NCBI RefSeq assembly: GCF_000090795.2
Contig: NW_003546415.1
Location: 21,912 to 60,687, forward strand
Reading direction: 5' to 3'
From: Amphimedon queenslandica
Taxonomy: Eukaryota > Porifera > Demospongiae > Haplosclerida > Niphatidae
DNA length: 38,776 bases
The notes beneath the pieces are model-generated. The model was not told where the DNA came from. It searched no databases and was given only the letters and a program-made list of their open reading frames with translations. The position numbers and the translations under genes are program-made. This document shows positions 22,746-33,797 of the stretch, one piece after another; position 1 is the stretch's first letter; every line of letters begins with the position of its first letter.

Positions 22746-25653
22746 TTATTGAACTGAATCACTTTCATTAGCAGATTGAGCATCATATCCCCATATCATT
22801 AACTGGAAAGCATCATTCCTCTCCCTAATAGCAGTGCTTTCTTGAAACTCGTCCTGATCTACTATATAATCCTTATGTCCCTTCCCACCAGTGACCAACA
22901 GAGATTGATAAACACGGCCACGTTTAGCACTACTCCTATTAAGAGGTGGGGATTCTATCAGGTTAGAATTTGAAGTGGTCGATAAAGCACTTGACATCAA
23001 ATTTTGAGTTGAGGATGAAAGAGCACCTAATGCTGCTCCTTCAGGTAGTGATATATGAATGAGTCCTTGTATTGGGCTTTCTCTATGAGCATGAACAGCA
23101 ACTGCACTTGTCCTGAATAATATCCCAGCTCCTTCTGCTTCCGGTGGGTAGCTCGTGACAGGGGAAGAAGGGACCCTGTTTTCTCTGAAGCTGTCAAAGA
23201 AGGAGAGAGGGATCGTAACCACTTTGCCTAGGGACGTCCCCATGTAGAGGTTAGTCGAGTCTTTGGTGAGTTGGGATATGTGGATGTCGCTGAAACTCAT
23301 TATGTTGTCTAAAATGAGAAGTACATGTACAATAAAACATGTATGATTATTGTGAGGGTTTCTTTGGCATAGTACTCAATTTGGCAAACACCCTGTACTA
23401 TAGTACAGAGTAATTGCCAAAAATGACTAGGAAAGAATTTTCAGTTTTTATAATTTTTTCTGATACATATGCTTGTTCTTATGTTGCGTAGAAAGTTTGA
23501 GCTGATTCCAATCAAAATTGGATTTTTTATGAATTTTTAAAATTGCTCAAAAATTGGGTCAAAGTCCCTGTACTATAGTACAGGGGCGCTGGCCAAATTT
23601 TGCTAAAAACGACTAGGAGAGAATTCTTCATTTTTATAATTTATTTGATGCATATAAATGTTCTTATGTTGTGTAGAAAGTTTAAGCTGATTCCGATCAA
23701 AATTGAATTTTTTATGAATTTTTAAAGTTGCTTCAAAAGTCATGTACTGTACATGCTGCTATTAATATATACATGTACATGTACAATTGCAGATTAGTGT
23801 TTTAATGGTCCCTCACTAAAATCCACTAAAAGTGATTAAACTATATTTACCAAGAAGTACAAAGGTTGCTGATATGTCTATCTTCTTAACCACCTCAGCC
23901 CTCAGGGTGTCTAATACGTATAAATAGGGTCCCTGGAGAACAGTCGCTATGACCACATCTTGAACATGGACCAGGTGGTTAGGAATGTTATCAATTGTAT
24001 CAAGAAACCTCATGCCCTGAGAGAGAGAGGGAGGGAGAGAGCGGAGGGAGGGAGGGAGGGAGAGAGAGGGAGGGAGAGAGGAGAGGGGGGAGAGAGAGAG
24101 AGGGAGGGAGAGAGGGGANNNNNNNNNNCCTACTTCTCTCTCCAGAGTCTCTGCATTCAACAAAGATATAAAACTGCCTGTGGTGACCCATAGCTTATTA
24201 CCAACCAGCTCAACGGAATAAACCGGTTGAGGCTTTTCCGGATTAAGGAGAGGCAACTCAACATCAGTGTGATTATCAGTGTCCCAACTGCCATCAGAAG
24301 TAACTGTGGGAATTAAATTTTAAACATAACCTTTTTTGGAAATATATGTCATGAAAATATCCTCTTTTATCAATTACTAAGAAAATGATCTTTCTTCCAT
24401 ACTTTATTCTTCTTTGACTTTCTCTCTCTCTCTCCCTCCCTCCCTCTCCCTCCCTTCCTCCCTCACTTGTTTCAAAATGATACACTAACAGTTTTGAATT
24501 GGTCAGTCCAATGCATACCATGTTATCAAAGTGCCTAAAACCAACAACAACAAAATAAAAGAAAACAATAACAACAACAATACCCAAACAAGCAGTGATA
24601 CTGATAAAAACAACATGCATTTCATTATACAAACAGACTCACTTAATGCAAGAAGGCATTGAAGGGAGTGTAATAGACCTCACTGGTTTACTGCACTGAT
24701 CCTGTACTGGGTATATATTGAGGCTATGGGGGAAAGAGGGAGAGAGAGAGAGAGGGCGGGAGAGAGGGAGAGAGAGAGAGGGGGGGGAGAGAGAGATAGT
24801 AAATGAATTAACACACCCTATAGCTGCCTTGATTGTACATGTACATGTACATCAGTACATGTACATACATGTACATGTACACTTGTATTGTGTAAAAAAA
24901 TATAAAAATTAAAAAATTCTCTCCTTTTTATTTTTGGCCCAATTTTTGAGCAACTTTAAAAATTTGCAAAAAAAAATCCAATTTTGATTAGAATCAACTC
25001 AAACTTTATATGCAACATAAGTACATTTACATGTACATGAAGATGGAGAGAAAAAGCTCCATCATTACATACAGCAAGAGTACATAATATTTAAGGTAAT
25101 TTGCATACATTGTATAAAGTTTACATGTACATGTACATGTACATGTACATGTACAAGTTAAACTTACGTTTCAGTATCAGAGATGACCCACATGAAGGTA
25201 TTCTCAATCTTACTAATATCCTCCTTCCCAAGTGTATAGTTATTGGACCCGTAGGAGAGAACACTGTGATCATCATCTCTCTTAGGAGTGCTATAAGTCA
25301 CCATATCCCCACCTACTAATCTACCTCCATCTTGCTCTTCATCTCCAGTATCACTGCTCTCCAATGGATGGGGCTGATCGACCACACCCCCCTCTTTTGA
25401 CGACCCCGAGCTTAGAAGATGATCGGCCGGTACTTCGTATAAGGGTGGAGTTTGCTTGGTTGGGGTATCGTTTGAAGGATTAGGTGATGATGAGAACCAG
25501 TGAGGATGGTAGTTGTCTTTGAAAAGGTCGCCGGAGTCTTTGGAGGGTGTTAGAGGAGTAGGGGAGGAGGTTCTAGAGGGAGAGAGGCGACCGTGGACCG
25601 CCACCATACCAATGACCTGTGTACCCTTGACTAGGAACCGATCCACCACTCTC

Positions 25654-25688
<35 letters not shown>

Positions 25689-28600
25689 ATGAATAAATGA
25701 ATGAATAAATAAATAAATTAATTAATAAATAAATAAATAATAAAAAAATAGACAAATCAGAGTTTACACTACACAATCAACTGGAGAGAATAATAACAAT
25801 AATAATAATAATAATAATAATGTAACTTATAAATGTTAAGTGATACATGTGTAAAAAGGCAAAAATATTAATGACTTACCTTCGCTAATACATCAATTAT
25901 TTCTATGAAGCTAGCTGGTCCTTCAGAGGAAGCAACCCAAACTTGAGCAGACAATCTACCCCTCATGGTACGAGCTAGAGAGAAAAGAGAGAAAGAGAGA
26001 GATGGAGAGAGGGAGGGAGAGAGAGAGGGAGGGAGGGAGAGAGAGAGGGACAGAGAGAGAGAGAAGAAAAAAATACATGTAAGTTGTGACACACATTTAA
26101 CACACAACTCAAGAACACATGCATTGGAGGTCTCTATATTATTACAGTGTAGAAGGAGGTGTACCTGCTAATGGTAACAAGTTTAACCTCTTTCTTGAAG
26201 GAGAGAGACTCACAGAATGAGACACACAACCAACAGCCATACAATTTATCTGTTAAACAAGAACAAAGCCTACATAGTCACACAATAGTCATGTGACCTA
26301 CCTTTTCAGTCACGTGATACTCCTTGAGTGTAATCTGACAGTAGAGAGAAGGGAGGGAGGCCAAAGTAGGGAGGCCATCCTTAGGGACTAGCCAACCTTT
26401 ACTGAGCTCGAAGTCAGGGAGGGACTTTATATAGCTTGGATCATGAGGGGAGAATGGGGCCTCAGATGGAACAGAAAGACTGAGAGAGAGAGAAAGAGAG
26501 AGAAGAAAAATACGATTGTACATGTAATTATAGTTACATGTACATGTACATACAGTATAACATGTACATACATGTACATGTTATACTGTATAACGCTTTA
26601 ATTTGGCGGAGTTTTATTTTGGCGATTGGCGGTTTGCAAACAGAATTGCCAATATTAAAACTGCCAATCATTAATGCGCATGCTCAGTAATGCACGTGTA
26701 CACAAAAATCGCCAAATTAAAAACCGCCAAATACAATTTCACAGCAAAATTGCCAAAATAAAGCACCACCAAAATAAAGCACAATACAGTATTAGCATTT
26801 TGGTAGCATGCATGCACAAAAATAAAAATGAAATTTTTGCTTCACAAATTATTACTTCCATTTAAAGTTAACTGTACATATTGATTCTATTTATAGTAAC
26901 ATATGATTCTATAAATAGATACTATCATACTTACCTAGTGTATGTTTCTTCTACGTGATTTATTATCGGTTCGACTTTATTTGAATTGTCATGACGATGA
27001 AAAACATTTCTAAACTTCTCAGCAAACCTAAAAGTAGGATTATTATAAAGTGGGGATTATAAATATTTTTAATATTAACCTCTTCCATCCTCCTTTCTTA
27101 CGACCTTTCTCCAGCTGCATCCTAAGACTAGTGGATTTAATAATAAATAAATAAATATATAGACAAATTAATTATAGTAATAATAATAATAATAATAGTT
27201 ATAGTATTGTACTCTTACGTTTGCTTCTCTTCATTTTGTCTATGAACTTCTAATTGTGTTTCGTGGAGTTTCTTTAACACCTCATGAAGCTCCTTCTTTG
27301 TTACACAATAAACATCGAAAGGCTATGGAAACATATGAAGATAGAGAGAGATAGAAATAGTGTCGATATACAAGCACATGTATTTACCTGATCAAGATAA
27401 CACTCTAATATCTCATCACGTTCAGCTCTTAACCTAAAAATAATTAACAAAAAATTAATGATTCAAAATCGTGGCACAAAAGAATTAAATTTATACTGTA
27501 CAAGTAAATGCTCATACCAGGAGCCATAACTTGAAAAATTGAAGTCGGAATCAGCTCAAACTTTCTACATAGCATAAGTACATCAATATTATGTATCAGA
27601 AAATGTAATAAAAATTGGGGGTGATTTCGGAACCATTTTTTGGGAAAAACCATGGGCTATAGCCTTGGGTATTTTTCGGATTTTGGCTCATTTTTTAAAA
27701 TGGCCGTAACTTAAAAAATTGAAGTCGGAATCAGCTCAAACTTTCTACACAGCATAAGTACATCAATATGTATCAGAAAATGTAATAAAAATTGGGGGTG
27801 ATTTCGGAGCCATTTTTTGGAAAAAACCATGGGCTATAGCCTTGGGTATTTTTCGAATTTTGGCTCATTTTTTAAAATGGCCGTAACTTAAAAAATTAAA
27901 GTCGGAATCAGCTCAAACTTTCTACATAGCATAAGTACATCAGAAAATGTAATAAAAATTGGGGGTGATTTCGGAGCCATTTTTTGGAAAAAACCATGGG
28001 CTATAGCCTTGGGTACTTTTCAGATTTAGGCTCATTTTTAAAAATGGCCGTAACTTGAAAAATTGAAGTCAGAATCAGCTCAAACTTTCTACATAGCATA
28101 GGTACATCAATATGTATCAGAAAATGTAATAAAAATTGAGGGTGATTTTGGAGCCATTTTTTGGAAAAAACCATGGGCTATAGCCTTGGGTATTTTTCGG
28201 ATTTTGGCTCATTTTTTAAAATGGCCATAACTTGAAAAATTGAAGTCGGAATCAGCTCAAACTTTCTACACAGCATAAGTACATCAATATGTATCAGAAA
28301 ATGTAATATAAATTGGGGATGATTTCGGAGCCATTTTTCGGAAAAAAACCATGGGCTATAGTACAGGGATTTTTTCAAAAATTTGCTCCTTTTTAAAAAT
28401 GCTATAAAACTATTAGTCATTAATACACTTACAGTGCTAGTTGCTCCTGCAGTTCTTGCATTTCTTTTTTGTAATACCCAACCTCCAAAGCAACTTGAGC
28501 ACAGTCACTGTAGTAGCCACAAAAATAAACAAAAATTAATCAAAAATTAAAATTAAATAAAATGAGTTAATCACAAGCCTTACCCTTCAATATCCTCTTT

Positions 28601-30706
28601 CTCTAATCTCACTGATTCCAAACGCGATTTCAAGTGATCGTTTGATTTCTTAGTCTCTTCAAGCTCTTTCCTCAAGACCTCAAGTTCAGCAGCTGCCGGA
28701 GCCAAAATATCAGGACTGACATTGAGAAGCTCTTGCTGGAGTGTGACATGATAGCCAGGAGGAAGCATTGACTCATACTAGGAGAAAGAGAGGGAGAGAG
28801 AGAGGGAGGGAGGGAGGGGAGAGAGAGAGAGAGAGGGAGGGAGGGAGGGAGAGAGAGAGGGAGAGAGGGAGGGAGAGAGAGAGAGGGAGAGAGAGAGGGC
28901 GGGCGAGAGAGACGGACGCAGAGAGAGCAGAGATGGGGGGAGAGAGAGAGAGAGGGGTACAGTACCATTAAGAAAGACAATAATTATCAGAAAGTCTGTA
29001 CAAGTACATGTACATGTATTAATTAAGAATAAATGGCTGACACCATACTTAGCATGCTTTGTAGGAAACTCCGAAGATATGAGAGTTTTAAAAAGATATG
29101 GAAAAAGTAAATAAATAAGAAGCTTATAAATAACATACAAATATTATTATCAAAACAAACTCACATCTTCTGTAGCTGGTGGTTCATTATTGGATTCAGT
29201 TTCATCCTCCATTGATTGATACTCCATCTCACCTCTTAGTGAGACAAGGTTCTTTGGATCTTTAGTACGTTTGGGACTCAAACTAGACATACCGTGACCT
29301 TGTACCCCTTCAGGAACTACAGGAAGAGAAAGAGAGAGAGAGAGAGAGAAAGAGAGAGTGTTTTTATACTTAAAAATTTACAGTGCAACAAGTCCATGTA
29401 AATGTAAGAGATACAATCACTAAAAAATAGGTGCATGCATACATACATACTGTACATACATGTACATGTACATGTACATGTACATGTACATACATGTATG
29501 TACATGTATGTATTTATGCATGTATAAGTACATGTACATGTAGTACATGAACAATCAGAGTTCTAAATAATTCAAAATTCGACTAGAAATGATTCTTAAG
29601 AGAGAAAAGAATTACGCATTAATTTACTTACTGGTAGACTGATAGTAATTGGGGGCGTGGCTTTGATTAGAGTGGGCGTGGACTGGCACTGGCATTTGCC
29701 GTCTTGATGGGTTGCTGTATTCAGCTGGACCCCCTGGGACACCGGGTAGGGACCTGGGATTTTTAGATTTTTTAGTCCGTCTAAAAAATTAAAATAATAA
29801 TAAAATAAATAATGATATTTGCAACTTAAAACCTTAGTGATGACGTCCTGGCTATTTCGTACTGCTTCTTATACTGATCCATTAACTATTAATAAATAAA
29901 TAAATTAATAATAATAATAATAAGTTAATTAATTACTTCGTCTCTCATTCTTTGGTTATCGTCAAACTGATCTCTTTGCTTTTTAATGTCCTCAAGCAAA
30001 TCCTCATCTAAAGAAATGGAAAATATTAATGAAAAAAAAAAGCAGCAGATGAAGGAGAGAAAAACACAAAAAGATACATGCAAATTGTGTACATGTATGT
30101 ACATGTACATGTACATATGTGTGTATCTCCATACTTCTTTCCATGAGGTGCTTGTTCTTGGTTTCCAATAAAACCTTCTCTTTCTGTAGCTCCTGCTTCT
30201 CCCCCTGCCACTGATACCTCTCCTCGTCAAACCGACTCTCAAGCTCTGACTTCCTCTAAAAACAACAAACAAATATTAAATTATAATTACACAGTGCATA
30301 AAATTTCCAATAGCAAAAAACACTAATATTTTTCCTGCTACAATGTACATAGAACAATGTACACGTATGCATGTATCTCTCTCTCTCCCTCCCCCCTCTC
30401 TCTCTCCCTCCAACCCCTCTCTCTCTCCCTCTCCCTTACCTTTTCCACTAGTCTCCTTATTCCTTTTTCCTCTTTCCATTTCTCCTCAAGCTCCCTCAGT
30501 TGGTCCCTTGTATTCTCGGACGAGGTCTGAGTCTCCTCCACCAGTTCCCATAACTGACCAATCACATTCAGCATACTCCTCAGATCAATCTCCTGTATCT
30601 ATTAATAACATTATTAATAATAATCATTATTAATAAATAATATTTGCTATTATTTATATTTATTTATACATTAGAGTACTTATGGTCAATATAAAGTAGA
30701 TGCATC

Positions 30707-30759
<53 letters not shown>

Positions 30760-30890
30760 TATACTTGATATTTCTGTAGTAAGAACTGCATGGTACTCTG
30801 CATCTGTTCGAAAAGAGACTCCGCCCATTTGACTGGGTCTCCAGAGCTATTGACGGAACTTTCAAAAATCTCCTCCTTAGAATTAGCCAT
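22746..30890 (-). CDS. JIP3/JIP4-like (Sunday driver) kinase scaffold and motor adaptor
   Basis: Twenty-two exons on the minus strand: 30765-30890, 30440-30598, 30135-30255, 29937-30007, 29833-29885, 29632-29780, 29165-29316, 28584-28777, 28433-28507, 27388-27433, 27219-27322, 27080-27121, 26935-27027, 26302-26479, 26165-26249, 25880-25974, 25168-25652, 24643-24723, 24467-24534, 24134-24303, 23851-24016, 22746-23308. All phases close to 1091 aa (human JIP3 1336). Residues 1-177 and about 280-380 are coiled coil (RH1 and leucine-zipper regions). An RH2-like helix follows (about 383-430). From about residue 555 a beta-propeller runs to the C-terminus, with family strings MWVISDTE, LWVTTGSF, LYMGTSLGKVVTIPL, LLVTGGKGHKDY and FQLMIWGYDA. 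The family links kinesin-1 and dynein to cargo and JNK modules. ARHGEF10 has a similar propeller but also a DH domain, absent here. I could not decide between JIP3 and JIP4; it probably predates their split. Confidence 0.9.
23380..23745 (+). repeat. Two copies of the ~180-base repeat (JIP intron 21)
   Basis: Both copies show AGAAAGTTTGAGCTGATTCC or its variant and the palindrome CCTGTACTATAGTACAG, in the same orientation as the YPEL5 intron array. Confidence 0.8.
24017..24133. repeat. GA/CT microsatellite filling JIP intron 20, with a 10-N assembly gap
   Basis: Almost the whole intron is GAGA/GGGA on the plus strand (CT-rich in the gene direction) running directly into the exon 21 acceptor CTCTCAG. 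Ten Ns at 24119-24128 mark an unresolved gap, so the real intron length is unknown. Apparent open frames through it are artefacts. Confidence 0.9.
24420..24466. repeat. Purine microsatellite growing from the JIP exon 19 donor
   Basis: On the gene strand the donor GTGAGG continues as GAGGAAGGGAGGGAGAGGGA and then GA repeats; the plus strand is CT-rich. It shows the opposite base polarity to the acceptor-side tracts. Confidence 0.8.
24724..24795. repeat. GA/CT microsatellite at the JIP exon 18 acceptor
   Basis: GA-rich on the plus strand and CT-rich in the gene direction, ending CCCCCATAG at the exon starting at 24723. Confidence 0.8.
24835..24882. repeat. ACATGT palindromic microsatellite
   Basis: Tandem TACATG units, each hexamer self-complementary. 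Similar tracts occur at about 18637-18667, 19479-19497, 25124-25156, 26525-26582 and 29459-29519 and shorter ones throughout the non-coding DNA. Confidence 0.85.
24905..25030 (-). repeat. Inverted fragment of the ~180-base repeat (JIP intron 17)
   Basis: Reverse-complement landmarks ATCCAATTTTGATTAGAATC and AACTCAAACTTTATATGCAA identify it as a partial copy in the opposite orientation to the YPEL5 array. Confidence 0.7.
25654..25745. repeat. (AAAT)n microsatellite at the JIP exon 17 acceptor
   Basis: About 20 AAAT/GAAT units on the plus strand. In the gene direction these are TTTA repeats whose last unit forms the acceptor TTTATTTAG of the exon starting at 25652. Confidence 0.85.
25976..26070. 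repeat. GA/CT microsatellite at the JIP exon 16 acceptor
   Basis: GA-rich on the plus strand, so a CT tract in the gene direction, reaching the acceptor CTCTAG before the exon starting at 25974. Confidence 0.85.
26584..26791. mobile_element. 208-base palindromic MITE, copy 2, inverted relative to copy 1 (JIP intron 13)
   Basis: Begins TACTGTATAACGCTTTAATT and ends with the imperfect complement AAAATAAAGCACAATACAGTA. Its full length aligns by eye to the reverse complement of 6265-6472, including the shared centre CATTAATGCGCATGCTCAGT. The identical 208-base length and clear similarity suggest recent activity of an unseen autonomous partner. Confidence 0.87.
27515..28400 (-). repeat. Five-copy tandem array of a ~177-base unit (JIP intron 9)
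   Basis: The landmark TCAGCTCAAACTTTCTACA recurs at 27551, 27731, 27908, 28075 and 28252, giving periods of 180, 177, 167 and 177 bases. Each unit also has ATGGCCGTAACTT and AAACCATGGGCTATAGCC. It shares a core with the YPEL5-intron family on the opposite strand but has its own variant of the palindromic part. The array makes up most of the intron. Confidence 0.9.
28781..28960. repeat. Long GA/CT microsatellite at the JIP exon 8 acceptor
   Basis: About 180 bases of GAGA/GGGA on the plus strand, so CT-rich in the gene direction, beginning three bases from the acceptor CCTAG of the exon starting at 28777. Ser/Leu/Pro or Arg/Glu frames through it are low-complexity shadows. Confidence 0.85.
29317..29360. 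repeat. GA/CT microsatellite at the JIP exon 7 acceptor
   Basis: Short GA tract on the plus strand leading, in the gene direction, as CT repeats into the acceptor CTTCCTGTAG of the exon starting at 29316. Confidence 0.75.
30376..30439. repeat. Purine microsatellite growing from the JIP exon 2 donor
   Basis: In the gene direction the donor GTAAGGGAGAGGGAGAGAGA continues into a GA/GGGA tract; the plus strand is CT-rich. Same arrangement as at exon 19. Confidence 0.8.
30711..30760. repeat. (ATT)n microsatellite beside the JIP exon 1 donor
   Basis: About 17 perfect ATT units immediately inside intron 1, close to the donor GTATAA at 30764. Confidence 0.9.
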
Positions 30891-32364
30891 TAATAATAGT
30901 AATGAATGAAGGAGCTGTTGCTTAATAAACTTTAAAATAAAGAGAAAGAAATTAATATCTATCCACCTAAAAGAAAAAAAGAGAGGGAGAGGGAGAGAGA
31001 GGAGAGAAAAGTGAGAGTGGGTTAAAGATAAACACTTTCTGTTTATTAGTGCTAATGCTGGATATAGATATTATTATTATTAACACTTAGTATTATGATC
31101 TCAGACCAGTGTACATGTACATATGTGTTTTGTTATTTTCTCTCTTGATAAGTAAAACCATACAATGACAAAGACACATCAAAGAGGCACTTATGAACAC
31201 AGGACATGAGAATAAGAGGAAGAGAGAGAGAGGGAGAGGGAGAGGGAGAGGGAGAGAGAAAGAGAGAGAGAGAGAGGGGAGAGAAAGAGAGAGAGGGGGA
31301 GGGAGGGAGAGAGAGAGGGGTTAGAGAAAGAGAGAGAGGGGGGGAGGGAGGGAGAGAGATAAGAAAAACCACACCAGATCAACAAAGACACTTTCAGTAT
31401 TTCCCCATGACAAATTCAAAAACAACAACAAAATTTATACTAGCAACAGCAATGATAAAAACATTAATAAATGGTCAGTGTACATGTACAGTGAATTTCA
31501 TACATGCATATGTACACATGTCTTTATGAAATTCTCTGGAATTATTTCACAATCGTATACTGTACATGCATATCTCAAAATTAATGTTGTCTGATGTTTC
31601 ATTTAAACAGAACACACTAAAGTACAGGATTGGCTAACACTGGGAATTAACAATGCAATAAGGAGGAGTGATTATTTAATTAGAAAAATACATAAATTTT
31701 ACAATAATAATATATAGAAGAAAAGAGAGAGAGAGAAAGAGAGAGAGGGTAAGAGAGAAGCTATTCAAATAAAATGTTATAAAGCAAACTCATTATTTAT
31801 GCTAACAAAACAGGTGCTCTACACTGTACATGTACATGCAACAAAAGTCTGTGACATTCAAAGGATCTAACACCTCTACATGTACATGTAATAGTACATG
31901 TATTAATTAATGAGGGGTGTGGCTATTACGAGGTGTCAGCAAGCCAGCATAAAACAGAATCTGCCGGAGAAAAGCAAAGTACATGTACATGTATGTAACC
32001 ACGTGTAGTATTACGTGTAGTTTGAATTGCTATAAAGAAAACATTGCAATAATGTTATTAAAATAGCATAATTATGTATACATAATGCTAGGGATGCCTA
32101 TACTAGAGATTCATCTCACCTTCCCGCCTCAACCGCTACAGTCTACAGCAGTGGAGGTATGATCCTACAGGCGGGGACGGTCCAATCCTTTCCCTATAGA
32201 GCCCTCTCCTCTTTTAATAGCGTCTTTATTCTTTGCCTCTTTCTCCTTTTGGCTTTTGCAGCAAGAAGGCGTGGCTGATCAAATATTTAGGGTGTGGTCA
32301 TTACAGCTCATTAGGTAGGCATGGCTCATTAATTATTCATGAGGTGTGGGCGCGGTTTAATAAA
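30891..32364. promoter_or_regulatory. Divergent intergenic region between the JIP3/4-like gene and MEI4
   Basis: I see no coding exon in these 1.47 kb. They contain GA-rich tracts at about 30970-31015, 31215-31355 and 31720-31755, several ACATGT stretches, and one CACGTG E-box at 32000-32005. Upstream start signals for both flanking genes must lie here. Confidence 0.45.
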
Positions 32365-33797
32365 ATGGAGACTTTTACAGAGCATGAAATTCATTTCATG
32401 AAGATTGCTTTGGTGCATGTGGTGCATAATGTGTTTTAATGTATTTTTATTATTAGGCAGTTGCTATTATTAGACAGAAACCTGCAAATGTTCCCAGCTC
32501 ACGTGAATATGCTAAAAATCTCCAGAGAAAGTTTGTACAGGAGCAAATCAACTGGAGGGAACATGCAAGTTTTAAAATAATAAAAGAAATAATAATATTC
32601 ATATAAATATTGACTTTTGCAGGCTGAGAAATTGAGTCAAGAATTATTAAGAGTTAAGCAAAAATTATCTTTATTAAACCAATCTCAATCGCCAGTAGAA
32701 ATCACTCAACCAGAAGGTATTGAGAAATCAGACCTGCATATGCATGTATACATGTATACTTTAGATATGCAGTTTTCAATTGAGGATTCTAGTTCTATAT
32801 TTAGTAACATTGAGCTCGAATCACCATCAGTAGAGCTTCAGTCTCACATAGCTTTCCTTCAAACTGGTACATGGACATTAAATATGTCACATGTCAATCA
32901 CGTGATCTATTTTTGTGCACATAGCTTCAAGTTTATTGAAGGCGAATACATCACTTTCTGGGTACAGTCTTGAAGCAGCTGCAACTTTAAAAGAATCGAT
33001 TGTAAAAGCTATTGATAGTAAAGATTATAGCATTTTTATGATTGTATAATTGCTATTTTAGTACTTGTTGAGTATCCTAAAACTCAGCCATTGCACCAAT
33101 CGCCACTTACTGAAGAAGTGTCAGCCAAGCTAGTTCAGTTTATAGCTGGTAATCAAATATTAATTGTCATGATTATTAACACCATTACGCTACTTGTACA
33201 TGTAGCTTTCATGAATTACGAGCCATTGATGCCGTTTAGACATGAAATAATGGAAGCAGCTGGCAAATTTGTGAAAATGCTCACAGAAAGATTATGTCAT
33301 CCATCAAACGATACAGTCAGTCAAGTGGATAAGTATGTACTCTATTGTATTTTGGTAGGATAAAATTTCGTTTATACAATCTTTATTGTACCAGCTGTCA
33401 TCAGTTGGTTTCATTCATACACAAGTAATTCAATCACTAACATCTTTTATTGAAGAGTCAACCAAGGATTTAGCCAACCTTAAGCAAAGTAGGCTTAAAG
33501 ACTGAAAGAAATGCATGATCATTAAATGTAATGTAATTTTAGATCATTTTACAGCTGCTTATCAAATAAATACTCTAGGACACGTTTTGAAGGTTTTGGA
33601 GACGATTTTAAGTAAATATGATCACCCAGTACCTCCCCAAGGTAAAATTATTATTGATTTTATTTTACGCTCTCAATATTGTGTATATAGTAATGGAGTC
33701 CTTTGAAAAATGTGTAAAGATGACAATAACATCAAAGCTGCCACTTGTTAGTATAACAATATGGAGACTGCACCAATTAATAATGGAAAGAAATTAG
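32365..33797 (+). CDS. MEI4: MEI4, meiotic double-strand-break formation protein
   Basis: Ten small exons: 32365-32412, 32457-32564, 32623-32716, 32765-32866, 32925-33017, 33062-33148, 33206-33336, 33395-33488, 33543-33641, 33691-33797, giving about 320 aa (human MEI4 389). The N-terminal signature KIALAVAIIRQKPANVPSSRE matches MEI4 K-x-A-L-A-x-A-I-I-R-x-K-P-A-x-x-S-S-R-E. WREHAEKLSQELLRVKQKL follows, and the C-terminus ends LVSITIWRLHQL, like the family FTFYLWRVGILL. MEI4 works with REC114 and IHO1 in condensates on chromosome axes that promote SPO11 breaks. Intron 2 uses a GC-AG pair; the GT alternative nearby gives a stop. Intron 3 is 48 bases and open, so 16 residues may be retained. Exon 7 could end at 33332 at a stronger donor, but only 33336 keeps the exon 8 frame, so that boundary is uncertain. 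Germline-restricted expression is expected. Confidence 0.85.

Noticed and set aside
24000..24256. Open frames crossing the N gap and GA tract
   Set aside because: They are low-complexity translations of a microsatellite and of unknown bases; only exons 20 and 21 of the JIP gene beside them are supported.
22746..24303. ARHGEF10-type RhoGEF as identity of the beta-propeller gene
   Set aside because: The C-terminal propeller is similar, but the gene has long N-terminal coiled coils and an RH2-like segment and no DH domain.
27515..28400. CRISPR array
   Set aside because: Units are ~177-base whole-length repeats without alternating unique spacers, and the DNA is eukaryotic.
28672..28980. Leu/Ser/Pro-rich and Arg/Glu-rich open frames on both strands
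   Set aside because: Pure CT/GA repeat translation in every frame; same for 25868-26171 and 31133-31529.
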